Shown piece by piece: positions 47,443 through 58,641 of a stretch of DNA of 64,000 nt. Position numbers and translations under genes: made by a program. Position 1 is the first letter of the stretch, and each line of letters starts with the position of its first letter. The DNA comes from Brachypterus glaber (taxonomy: Eukaryota > Arthropoda > Insecta > Coleoptera > Kateretidae): assembly GCA_958510825.1 (NCBI GenBank), contig OY294047.1, positions 37,111,747 to 37,175,746 on the forward strand, read 5' to 3'. A model generated the notes under the pieces. It was not told the DNA's origin. It was given only the letters and a program-made list of their open reading frames with translations, and made no database searches.

Positions 47443-47677
47443 GGGAACGTTTAAGTATTACGTACCGCAAAATGTACCAAAACTCATACACTTCATACCT
47501 CGGTTCTCGCGCTATTCAAGGCTGTAGAGATTTCATATTTTGGCTACCCCCCTAACACCCCCTATTAGGGGGGTAGCCAAAATATGAAATCTCTATAATC
47601 TATAATAACGCGAGAACCGGGGTATGAAGTGTATGAATTTTGGTACAATGTGCTTTACGTAATACTTGAACGTTCCC
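47443..47677. mobile_element. Harbinger-like hairpin MITE
   Basis: Long imperfect palindrome with ends GGGAACGTTTAAGTATTACG and the inverse, flanked by TTA on both sides (47440-47442 and 47678-47680). The arms pair almost to the centre, including CATATTTTGGCTACCCCCC. A GG-start with TWA duplication fits PIF/Harbinger. 235 bp, noncoding, and expected to form a strong hairpin as RNA. Confidence 0.75.
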
Positions 47678-47869
47678 TTATTGCTGAGTTTATTAAATAA
47701 ATACTTAAAATTTAGTAGGCTTTTATTATAAAAGTATAAAAATTGTTGATATAGTTTTCACACAGACAATAATTTAGCAACAATATAAGAAATATTGTCA
47801 AAGGTATAGGAAAAATCAACAGTTTTCTATTCGCTACAAAATTCCATAGTATGGGGAAAATTCGCCATT

Positions 47870-47915
47870 TTTTTTCCCATTTTGAAAATTTTCAAAATTT
47901 TGGAAAAGCCTTGTA
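47870..47915 (+). mobile_element. Family G end fragment
   Basis: TTTCCCATTTTGAAAATTTTC and then AAGCCTTGTATTCG match the family G terminal block. Nothing else of the element follows. Confidence 0.6.
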
Positions 47916-48042
47916 TTCGAACTACGTTAATTTGCTATTACGGATAACCAACAACAGCAAATTACGGCGGTAAAATGGGAGAAACGCAAAATTCGACTAT
48001 ATTTACCTATGTATTATTTTATGACAACGTCAGTTTGAATAA

Positions 48043-48436
48043 TGGTAAACAGACCGGCACGTTTCTTATGGGAACTGACTTTTGGTCAAAAATTCTAAAT
48101 TAGTATGATGTAGATTTCATCTCTCTGGTTAAAGATTCCATTGAACTGACGGCTAATTTTTGAATTTAAGGTCAAAAACAATAAAATTAATTATTTTTTT
48201 TGTTTAATAAACTAAAATAAATAAACAACATCAAGTTTCGTTCATATTATATATACTCGTAATAAAAAACTAAAATTATTTTTTTTAAGTAAAGGTAAAA
48301 ATTAAGAAAATCTTTAAAAATATGGTGAAGGCATACGCCTTAGCCACTACGCCACAAATGACTCTTATTGTGCATTGAAATATGGGACTATATTTAAAAA
48401 AGTCCAAACTAAAGAAACTACATACCTAATTTATTT

Positions 48437-48500
<64 letters not shown>

Positions 48501-48966
48501 TATATATTATATTATATATTTTTTTTTCAAAAAAATGACATTTAGAAGTTGTATTTTTATACTTCCTTACTTTAATGTAAATTCTTTCATTTTATATAAT
48601 ATTAGAAAAATCTGACGGTTAATTAGGTTTTTTTCATATCGCAGTGGCGCCTTCACCATATTTTCAAAGATTTACTTAATTTTTGCCTGTATTTTAAACA
48701 AAAAAAAATAATTTTGTTTTTTAATGTATATATATTTGTATATATAATAATGACAAGACTTAATGTAACGTTTTTTTATTTTAGTTTATTAAACAAAATA
48801 AATTTAATTTTATTGTTTTTGACTTTTTGACCTAGAACTAAAAAACTTGCCGTCAGATCAAGTTGGGTCAATGGACTTCCAGAAAGATGAAATCTAATCA
48901 TACTAAAAATTTAGAATTTTTGACCCAAGGCCAGTTTCCATAAGAAACCTGCTTGTCTGTTTGCCT
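48043..48966. mobile_element. Foldback element with an AT-repeat centre
   Basis: Arms 48043-48335 and 48640-48966 are inverse copies, sharing GGTTTCTTATGG-like ends, TTGGGTCAAAAATTCTAAA, AACAATAAAATTAA and AATATGGTGAAGGC. The loop holds an (AT)n tract at 48442-48495 and a box A-like tRNA head on the minus strand at 48337-48355 (TGGCGTAGTGGCTAAGGCG). No coding sequence. Confidence 0.75.
48442..48495 (+). repeat. (AT)n microsatellite
   Basis: More than 25 AT dinucleotides in the loop of the foldback element. Confidence 0.93.
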
Positions 48967-50358
48967 CTGATGTTTAATATTTGGTATTAAGGTCTGTTTT
49001 TTCAAGCAAGATAGTAAATTAAAAATCACACAATAAATATGTTTACGACAGCTTTGAATAGTATATGTTTGTGTATAGAATATAGTTATGTTTTATAAAA
49101 TAAACTACGCAGTATATTCGCACACCCAATATTCGAATCTGTTTTGAAAATATTCACTGTGCGATTATTAATTTACTATCTTGCTAGAAAAAATAGACCA
49201 TAGTTGCTATACATTTTAACAACTGTTAAAGAAACTTGTTTTAGTTGCTTGCTGATTCCAAACTGTGGACGATGTTAATCTTTTACTTTTACTTGTTTTT
49301 TTTTTAAATGACGTACACAAATTTTTCTGCGTGTAAGCCGCCTGAAAACAGAAACTAAAGTATATTTATATGTCGAGACAAATAAGTATCTCGACCGGGT
49401 CACGTGATTTCTTTAAGTCCATCTCCATCGGGATCACTCAATCTTAGTCGTTCTACGCCCACCTAGAAAATACCCTCAGGACATTCTTGTGCCTACACTT
49501 AAAAACGTAATTTCTGTCTGCCGGAGAGCTCCCTCAGGAACCATGACGTCACCTGACGTCCAGTAATACGGTCTCAACTTTAACCCCCAACTCTCGCAAG
49601 AAATAGACAAGCCGTGTAGATATGTATTGCCTCGCATCTCAGGGTCTACTTTTTGCAATAGATAACCCTCAAAAATTCTTTCCCCGAGGATTGCGTTCGT
49701 AAAAAAAATTAAAAAAATATTGTTCTATTTTACGTTTCTCCACGTTTTATGTCCAAAAAAAAGATAATTTCAGTAAAAAAAAAAAAGATGTCTATATCTG
49801 TCCGGGAAATCTGTGACCACGATAACTCGAAAACGCCTTAAGTTAATTTGGAACATGCTTATCCGAAGTTCTAAGCTGGGATTGGGGTTTTTGGTAAAAA
49901 TCGGAGGATAAAACTATTTTTTTTATCCAGTTTGAAAATTCATTCATGGTTCTAAACTTCTGAACTTCTTATAGTGAAGTGGTTTATTATAAGCTTTTTA
50001 ATTATTTTATACTATTTTTTTTTATTTTTTTTTAAGAAAAACTAAACTTACAAAATAAAATTTAATTTTTTTTGAATTTTTTTTTTAATTTATTGTAAAA
50101 AAAATCCCTACAGGGGAAAGTATTATATTCTTTTCAGCAGCTAAGTTCAGTAATGAGTTGGATTTTATATTTATAAGCAATATGTTGTAGTCCTTGTTTT
50201 ACTGATCAAAACTGACAAGGTCAAACCTTCAGCTAAAATATCAATTTGGTTCAATAAAAGTTCGACCTGCATCATGTATTAATTGAATGTCTCACCAAAA
50301 TCATTATATTAGAAGCAGTTTTTAATGTTGTAATGTTATAAAATACAAAGGTTGGAAT
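48967..50358. other. No gene; one family G core remnant
   Basis: At 49790-49925 CTGTCCGGGAAATC, CACGATAACTCGAAAACGCC and AAGTTCTAAGCTGGGATTG match the family G core in decayed form. 49380-49680 is more GC-balanced, with a repeat T partial match at 49608. I see no coding region. Confidence 0.45.
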
Positions 50359-50488
50359 ACAGTGCACTGTACTGCCCTATACTAAGCTAGAAAGCAGTCT
50401 CTAATTGTGCATAGCAGCATTTTCAAACAAATGGAGTTACTGCTTTCTAGCTCAGTAAGTAGGACAGTGTAGTGCATTGCAGTGTATC
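50359..50488. mobile_element. Small hairpin MITE
   Basis: ACAGTGCACTGTACTGCCCTA with AGCTAGAAAGCAG pairs with CTGCTTTCTAGCT with AGTAGGACAGTGTAGTGCA. A related partial copy lies at 55121-55168 (GTACTAAGCTGGAAAGCAGC). About 130 bp, noncoding. Confidence 0.65.
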
Positions 50489-50815
50489 TTACTTCACAAT
50501 TAAAGAAAAGTATGAAGTTTGTAACATAAATCAGTAGAAATGTTTTTTTTTTCACCATAAACCTAAAAATATCAAAGGCAAAGACTTTTGAATAGGATTT
50601 CAGTCACAAGTTAATTTATTACGCCTTTTTTTAGTAATAAATAAATGCATTAATGCATTTTTTAAATAGCGTTCTTTCCAAAATTTATTTTTTTATTCAT
50701 AGTTTAATTTTTTTTTGGTTTAAAATCTGTGACTTCTAAAAGGCCAATGTCACTTTTTCCGATTTTTTATTTATACCACAGAACTCTTTTTAATTCTATT
50801 TCATACCAAAAAAAA

Positions 50816-51553
50816 TACACTGTCCACTAAAATCGCTTTCCCATTTTTCACCTCACCGTTAAATGGATTTTTTATTATCAGATCCACTTTCAGCAACCTT
50901 AAAAACCCCAATATACAAACTTTTACTAAAACTACCCTCCAGGGGTGGAGTTAGAATTTTTTTATTATAAGTTTTACTTTCAGCAACCTCAAAAATCCCT
51001 ATATACCATTTTTCACGAAAACTACCACCCATTCCTTAGGGGGTGGAACTGGAAAAATTTTATTATAGTTATAGTATTCAGTTTTGTCGTCTCCAATAAC
51101 CTCTATATACCAATTTAGACGAAAATATTGAAAATATTTAAAAATATTTGCCCCTCACCCCCGTGGTGATGGAGATTTTTATTATCATATTCAATTTCAG
51201 CAACCTCAAAAACCCCTATATAGCAATTTTCAAATCTTTGTGAAAAATTATTGTATTTACCCCATTTGCCCCCCTTGCCCCACCCCAATGTTTACCAATC
51301 TCATTTGGACTTTTGGTAACATACCTATATGCGAAATTTCAAGTGTCTAGCTTAAAACATTCTTAAGTTATCGTGGATACAAGATATCCCGAACAGAACG
51401 ACCAATGGACCGACAATTTTTATTTTGCTTGAAATGGGTTTATATCGACCTTTTAGGTCATAAAACGCAAAAATGCTCAAACAAAATTTTTGAAAATTTT
51501 TGCACGAATACAAGGTTTTCCGAAATTTTGAAATTCTTCAAAATGGGAAAGCA
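50816..51553 (-). mobile_element. Family G element, copy 7
   Basis: Starts TACACTGTCCACTAAAATCGC, has about five degraded box units, the core CTTAAGTTATCG, and ends with TGCACGAATACAAGG and AAATGGGAAAGCA. It is more diverged than the other copies (GATACAAGATATCCCGAAC). Confidence 0.78.
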
Positions 51554-51559
51554 AAATGA

Positions 51560-52290
51560 AACTGAACTGAATCCGAAGAAAATGAGAGTTGTAGAAATTT
51601 AAAAGTAAATCTAGCTGTAGTAAGGAGTTTCTTTATTCTCCCTTTGTTTTACAAACTTGAAGAGTATCAAGGAGTTGACCCTTTATCAAAACGAACTTTT
51701 TGGATTTGTTTTCAATGCTTTGCGGATTTTTTGGTCAGATTTTGAAGTCCGAGGGTCGAATAGTGACCAAGGGATTATATTAGGGAGTGAAGGATTGTAG
51801 TTTAATAGGTTTTTGCATAGTGTTGACTACAGATAGAGTCTCTAAGGAACGAAAAAGAAATAAATCTTTTCTCAGTGAAATAAAGTGATTAACCTTTAAT
51901 ACAACAAGACATAAAGTTTTAATATGTTTTGATTTTTCTTACATTTTAAATTATAGAAAGCCTTCTAGCTGCCTATTTTTTTTTTTTTTTTTTATAATTT
52001 TTGTGTTTATAGAAAAAACATTAAACTTTTGCATTTTACCAGAAAAAAATATTTTTACAAACTTTAAATATAAGAGTTTACAAACGATGCGCGTGCGCAA
52101 GCTCCTTTTAAGAAAGCAAATGTTTTTTTTTAGTAAATATTTATACCGATTTATACATAATTATTAAAATTTATTACTTTTCATTTAATAGCTAAGGGTT
52201 AAATTATATTCTAGATTGTTTCTGCATCTTATAGATTTTTTCGACATCTACAACACTAGACGAAATACTGCCGCGAACAAAATAATACTT
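51560..52290. other. No recognised feature
   Basis: AT-rich. No gene or repeat shared with the rest of the window. Confidence 0.35.
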
Positions 52291-52299
52291 CCCCTATAG

Positions 52300-52480
52300 G
52301 TCCACGTTCATTAAAACCAAAATTTTTACCAAAAAACAATCACAGCCTAGAACTTTAAATAATCAACCTATTATCCAAACTTGAACTATGAAGCGTTCTT
52401 CAATTATTGTGGTCAATATCCCGATCAGAGAGACAGACAGACAGACAGAAAGACAAACAGATATTTTTTTGACGGAAACC
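52300..52480 (-). repeat. Family G-like core remnant with (CAGA)n
   Basis: ACCAAAAAACAATCACAGCC, AAGCGTTCTTCAATTATTG and an (ACAG)n tract near 52430-52450 correspond in order to the family G core region, strongly decayed. Confidence 0.55.
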
Positions 52481-52916
52481 ATCTTTTTAGGATATAAAAA
52501 ACTTAAAAACAATTAAAAAAATCAGTTTTTTGTTTAACGCAAGAATGGAGGCGCCATGGCGCGCCATCTTATAGGATCTAATTTTTAATATAACATGGAT
52601 GAATCATGTTTTATAAAATTATCAAGAATGATCAGATAACTATACACCTGTAAACAACTTTGTGTCTATAGTATTTATCTCGAGACCGGGTACCCATGGG
52701 TCTTAGTCCATAATTTGATTGGTCAAAGTAAAAAATCGACATGGTTAATGATGGGTTAGCTCCCCGGGTATTCTAGACGACGCACAGTGGGGTATTGCCA
52801 CTAACACCCTAGCAACAATTTTTTTTTGAGTTGGTTGCTTTAAAATGTGCTAATAACTAATTTTCATAGTGTACATAGATAGTAGACAATGATTGCTATA
52901 TATAATGAATAGTATA

Positions 52917-53119
52917 CATAGGCGTCGACTTTTCAAAATCCCAGGGGGGGGGGGAAGTAAAAAAAATTCATAAAAGTTATAAATTTTTATTAAATTAAAA
53001 AAAAGACTAAAAATATATTTAAAAATTGTGAAGCTTTTATACTATTTAAAAGTGAGGGGGGAATGAATCTAGGGGGGGGGGGGGCATGGTACCCCGGGCC
53101 CCCGGAGCCAGCACCTATG
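52917..53119. mobile_element. Possible hAT-like MITE with poly-G tracts
   Basis: Left CATAGGCGTCGACTTTTC and right inverse CATAGGTGCTGGCTCC form weak inverted ends. Flanks ATAGTATA and ATAGTACT agree at six of eight positions. Interior G runs of 9-12 bases and a CCCCGGGCCCCCGG block are unusual in this AT-rich DNA. Confidence 0.45.
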
Positions 53120-53139
53120 ATAGTACTATTTAAAGCACG

Positions 53140-53340
53140 TAAGCGCTAGAATAGTATAATACGATAGTTTCTAATTTCTCACTCCGCCCAAAAACCTCCT
53201 AGATAACAAGTTCTTGTAAACAAATCTGTATCATGAAAAAATAAGAAACTGCCCGTTTGTCCGTTTATCCGTTTGTCCATCCGTTTGTCTATCCGTCTGT
53301 CCGTTCGTCCGTCCAATGTCACTATCTTTCATAAAAACAA
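53140..53340 (+). repeat. Family Q repeat with TCCGTTTG array, copy 1
   Basis: TATAATACGATAGTTTCTAA, ATCATGAAAAAATAAGAAAC, a TCCG(T)TTG array at 53251-53312 and CAATGTCACTATC recur in the same order in the copies at 56380-56940 (inverse) and 61915-62330. Confidence 0.6.
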
Positions 53341-54170
53341 ATATTTTTTAGATTTTTGTTCCCTTAAAAAAAAAATTGTAACGAAAAAAAAAATTAAATG
53401 TAAAAAAATTAATTTTGTTTTCAAAAAATTTTCGTTTTTAGAAGAAAGATTTAGAAGAAAGAAATAGAAAAAAATATAAAAAAAAAGATTGGAATTTAGT
53501 TTTTCAATTTTTTTTCTTTCAAAAAGAACTTTTTTTTTTTTGAAAATAAGCCTTTTTTATTTGTTTTCAAAAATATATATATATTTTTTTGTAGCCCGCC
53601 AGCTTTTCCCCTGGGTGCGCCACTGATTTGACCTTATTTTTAGTATTTTAGTTTGTAAAATATTTTGCCAAAGTTAAAAAAAATTGTGATTTTTGGAATC
53701 AGCATATCAAAAACTATAAAAATAAGTTTTCAAATTCCAAACGACCTTTTTATTGCAGGTATATGTTAAAAACAAGTCGTTTATTTGTTGCTAACTTTTG
53801 TTATAGTTACTGTTTTGTGCCTCAGAGTAAATTTCAAAGACGACAACTTTTCTTCGTCTTTCGAGGTAACTAGCCCACAGTGCGACATAGGGACCCATGC
53901 CAGTGCCCTGTGTTGTTCTTGAGCCGCTAGTATTAGCCGCAATAACACATAATGAGGCATAATAACAGTGCGTGATCAAAACGGGTCTTTTCATTGGTCT
54001 ATCCCAGCGATCATATCAATTTACCAGTATTTATGGTCGTGATGGAGAAAAATTATTATTGGCGGTTTGGTCGATGAGAAATAAGCGGCCTACAAACCTA
54101 TCGGGTGATTATTATAAAATTTTGAACATACTGTAAATACCAACTTGCTACCAACAAAATAATACTTTCC

Positions 54171-54833
54171 CAGAGCCGTAACCAGAAAAAAATCTAGGGG
54201 GACTCAATCCCCCGGGTGGTACGAAATGAGCGCATTCACCATTTTTTTTAATTTTGCTTTATTTTATTTAACCATAAAAATCCATTTCCTTGATTTTCTG
54301 AGTGGGTAACGAACGAGTCTCCCCTATTTCTTTTTAATTTGCATAATATATTTTAATATTTATATATTTTTTATTTTATTCGTACGCGTGTAACTTCAAA
54401 CGGCTGGCAATATTTTTTAGGAATTTCAAGGTCATGTATTTTTTAAACATTCCAGGATTTAAAAAGTAAATTATTTTATAAAACAGCCTTTATAAGCTAA
54501 TTATCTTAGTTAAAATTTTCTCATATACTTGGTTTTGCCAAAAGATTTTGGCTGGCGCAAAGACTCGCTTGTTTTTTGTGATTACAACATAATCTACAGC
54601 GCCGCAGGCAAAAATAGTAATCTGGAGGTTAAAATAACTTTGAATGAGTTTTAATTTGATTTTTAATTGCCTGGATGTCTGCAGACATCTTGATCACTAG
54701 ATTTTTTTATTATATATGGTTAAATGTGCATAGGTAGGCTTAAAAAACGCCAGGGGGCTTAACGAAAACATCAGGGGGGCTCAAACCAAGGCCAGGGTGG
54801 CTTAGTCCCCCTCGCCCCCTAGTTACGGCTCTG
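54171..54833. mobile_element. hAT-type non-autonomous element
   Basis: Ends CAGAGCCGTAAC and GTTACGGCTCTG, flanked by identical 8-bp TACTTTCC at 54163-54170 and 54834-54841. The interior repeats CAGGG-GGCTTA phrases near the right end (54749-54805). 663 bp, no transposase. Confidence 0.85.
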
Positions 54834-54849
54834 TACTTTCCCCTGTAGG

Positions 54850-55815
54850 TCTAGGTTTATTATTTTTTTTTGAAAATGAAAACATTTTGAAAAAATATTA
54901 TCATTATCATTATGAAAATTTTTTTTTACAAAAAAATATAATTTTTCGAAAAATGAAAAAAAAAATGAAAAAAAATGTTTAAAACAAATTGTTTTCTCCA
55001 GGATATTTTTCCTCAAGATATTTTGTTACCGGGATACACCTATAAATAAAAAAAAACATATATTTTTTGTGTAATTAAACCAACCATACTGTTTTTTTAT
55101 ATGGTTAATTTAATTATGCCGTACTAAGCTGGAAAGCAGCAACTCCATTTGTCAATAGCAGCGTTTTCAAAATATTACAACAGAGTTAACGTGAAAATTA
55201 TTATAGTATTGTATAGTCAATCCTACATTTATTTTTATTTAACAATAACCTATGCTTGATTTAATTATAAAATATTTAATTTAAGAATACCCTGGTTTTA
55301 TTTTTTGAGCTGAAATTTAACACAGGTTTGGACTATGGTATTATTCACAATATGAGGTAGGTCTTATAATTTTCAAAAAATCGTGTTTTTGGAAATAGCC
55401 TACATATACATATAAGAAATGTACTACCATCTAAGGCTTAAGAAATAAATAAAATAAAATAAATCAAATAAAAATAAATATATAAGGAATTATTATTTTT
55501 GATATTTACCCATACAGGTTTATAGGATTTCTAAATTCTGTTAGATATTTTTTTATTGTAAATGTGAGCCAGACACTTGAAACAAGTTATTAGTTAAATA
55601 ATAATGGAACATGTGCTTGTCTTATTGCCTAGTTTATAATTATTATTAAAGTCAAAACTAAAATATATAGGGTTTTTTATTTTGATTAGTTCATTAAATA
55701 TTAACAGTTTCTCTTGAAGAAGATCGATTATTGATGAAGTATTAAAAATAATTATGAACTAATGTAATTCGTGATAAATATTAATTAATTCACTAAAAAA
55801 AGATCTGTTTCGCGA
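54850..55815. other. No recognised gene
   Basis: AT-rich. It contains the partial hairpin MITE copy at 55121-55168. Nothing else is supported. Confidence 0.35.
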
Positions 55816-56357
55816 GGCGCCGGACTTTACAGCGAAAAAACAACCGCGAAGACTATTACCGCGCAGTCCATTACCGAGATCGCCATTAACCCGGCAAGCC
55901 ATTACCGCGCATGTCCTTTACCGCGAAAACCATTACCTCGCAATTCATTGCCCCGAACGGTCTTTACTGCGTATGACTTTTACAGCGAAAATCCTTATAT
56001 ATTATTTTTATTTTATGTAAGGGTATTTCCGTGGGATTAATGGCAGTTTGGTTTGGTTAGTTTTGGTTTTGTTTTGGATTTTTATTGATAAAGTGGAACG
56101 TTTACTAAATGTACACATTAATGTGTGTTTGGGTTTTATGTGTGTTTATTTAAATTTATATCGACTGATTTGTATAAATCGCTGATTAATAATCAGTTTA
56201 GTATAAATCGTCATGTCGATCGAAATAATAAAAAGTGCTAGGGGCAAAGACTTTGCTGTATATAAACATTTCATATACAGTAAAGAAAAGACTGTTAAAA
56301 ATAAAAAAATAGTACGTAAATTAAGACGTGCTCTGTTGCAAGGGACGTTTGTATACT
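55816..56357 (+). repeat. Repeat S, copy 2
   Basis: Inverse of 29178-29677. It starts GGCGCCGGACTTTACAGCG, carries the ATTACCGCGCA array (55850-55975) and ends CAAGGGACGTTTGTATAC. The array is more diverged than in copy 1. Confidence 0.75.
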
Positions 56358-56379
56358 AAAATATAAAAGTAAAAAAAAA

Positions 56380-56940
56380 AACTTTTTCAACATTTAAAAA
56401 AAAAATTGAATTTTTTTACATTTTCTTTTGAGAAAAACGAAAAATTCAAAAAAAAAAATTGAAAAGGATAGTTTTTTATTTTTTTAAAAAGTTTTACCCC
56501 CCCCCCTAACTTTTTTGTTTTTGTGGGGATTACTTTCAAAATTGGTAGAATTGATCCTTTTAAATTTTTCCTGAAAAAGTTATTTTAATCGGAATTTTCT
56601 TTCAGCTTTTTTTGAATTTTTTAAAAGTTACTCCATAACTTTTTTGTTTTTGAGGGCATTACTTTAAAAAACAATAGGAATCTTACCCTCATAGAACTTG
56701 ATTTTTTCTAAAAACTTCAAGTCAATCGGATTATTCGTTCTTGAGTTATCGTGTTAACAAAAATCGTGACATCACGTGACAGACGGAGCGACGGACATTT
56801 TTAAAGTTTCTTATTTTGTCATGAAACAAATTTGTAAGCAATAATTTTTTGTCTAGGACGTTTTTGGTGATTTTGAAAAATTCGAAACTATCGTATAATA
56901 CTATTCAAGCGCTTGGGCTGTGAATAGTATAAAAATAGTT
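56380..56940 (-). repeat. Family Q repeat, copy 2
   Basis: On the minus strand it has CGATAGTTTCGAATTTTTC, CATGACAAAATAAGAAAC, a CCGTCGCTCCGTC tract and CACGATAACTCAAGAACG. The last motif resembles the family G core CACGATAACTTAAGAACG. Confidence 0.6.
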
Positions 56941-57237
56941 AGATTATGAAAAGCAATTATAAAATTTTCTGGATATAATGATATTTTGCTGTATGAACAT
57001 ATATATTTTTTCACATTGCTTTGTGACAATATTTGTATTAAAATACGATATCGTGTCTGGAACATTTATCAAATGTTAACATCTTCCAGCACAAAACTAT
57101 AATTAACAAAAAACATGAAAAAAACTACATTTTGAGAATTTTCGTTTTTTGTGTTTTAATCACGCGACCGAAATATTTTTATTCGGCTGAAATTAAGTTT
57201 AATTAAATTAGTATTTCTCACATTTTTATATAAATTA

Positions 57238-58395
57238 CACTAGGCAACACGGTTTCTTGCCCCGATTGGACTCATATGTTTTTTAACTAATTTTGGGTCG
57301 CTGAAATCGAATCTGGCCTCAGAATATTTCTATTACCTAAGTTTTCTGAGAAAAATAACATAAAAGTGTTAAAAATCATTATTTTATCCCTCTTTTCTAA
57401 AATCATGGGAGACAAAAATATTCCAAGGACAAATTTGGATTCGGCGACTCAATATTAGCTAAAAAGCCCAACTTAAAACATAGAAATTTTAAATTCATAG
57501 GTAGAATAAATAGGAATATTATGAAAAAAAAATATTAAAAAAAATGGATAATGTGACAAAACTAAGTAGGGGTGGAGGGTAAAAGAAGGGTGCATAAGGG
57601 GACAAGCTTATCGCCATGTACTCATGCTAAAAATTGTCAAAAATCATTACTAGGGGGTCAAAAATAAACTAAAAAAATGTTAAGTATTATGGTTCTTATG
57701 TAATAAAGTAACATTTTTATGATGTAGAACCATTAAAAAAACAAAAAAAAAAAATACACAATATTTTGTTTTATAAATTATTTTTAAATTGGCATAACTG
57801 CATGTACTAAAATTTAAAAAATAATACCTGCTTAATTTTTTTTAAGGTCAAATTTGGATTCTGCGCCTTTAAATTGATAAGAAAAATATATTTTTTGGGC
57901 TCGGGAAAAAAGTTTACACTGTGTACTTTAATTTTATATCTTTTTCATTTATTTACTTCTTAGGAACAAACTAAGCAAAATAAAAAAATATTTGTATAAA
58001 TATTTTTGTAGAGAATTTTATAATCTACAAATTAAGTTTTATAAAGTTTTAAAATTTATTTGATAGTTTTGCCACAAATGAGCAATTAAGTAAACTCTGC
58101 ACTTTCATTTTATCCTTTTTATTTTTTTCGCGTACTTAAGCCGACAGTAGGTTCTTGACATATAGATTTTTGAATTCCTCGTATTTTTTTTAATATACAC
58201 TAAAATTTTCAAAATTCTACTCTTTTTTTTTAAAGATTTTGAAAAAAAACTTCATTATTACCTGTACTTATATCTCAAAGATTTTAGGTGCTGGAAATTT
58301 TCTAAGGTCAGATTCGGATTCTACGCTCTCGAATTAGTAAGAAAAATTTACTTTCCGATCGGGGCAAAAAAAAAGTTGAGATTTGTTGCCTAGTG
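57238..58395. mobile_element. CACTA-ended (CMC/EnSpm-like) element, uninterrupted copy
   Basis: Starts CACTAGGCAAC and ends GTTGCCTAGTG, flanked by TTA at 57235-57237 and 58396-58398. Inverse of the copy at 1531-3360, without the LINE. 1158 bp with no transposase. Shared internal landmarks include GATTCGGATTCTACGC and TTTTATGATGTAGAA-C. Confidence 0.78.
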
Positions 58396-58641
58396 TTATC
58401 AAACCGTCAAACGCAAATTAAGTTTACAAATGATATTAAAATTGTAGGTTTTAAACATACAAAAGAGAGAACAGGGGAAATAAAATGAAAATATCAATAC
58501 ACTAAAAAAATTAATTGGCTCGAATCCATGTACTTTTAATACATGAAAATTGGTTAAAATAAATGAAGCTTTTGTCCCAAGAACCTCGTTTGAGGTTAGA
58601 GGTCCTTGGAACAAAAGTAACAACAACTTGTAATTAATAAC

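Noticed and set aside
49476..49658. 60-codon minus-strand ORF in a GC-balanced patch
   Set aside because: No motif, no start context and no neighbouring exon; chance is sufficient.
53600..53627. An hAT end (GGTGCGCCACTG)
   Set aside because: The sequence resembles a common hAT terminus, but no opposite end or 8-bp duplication was found.
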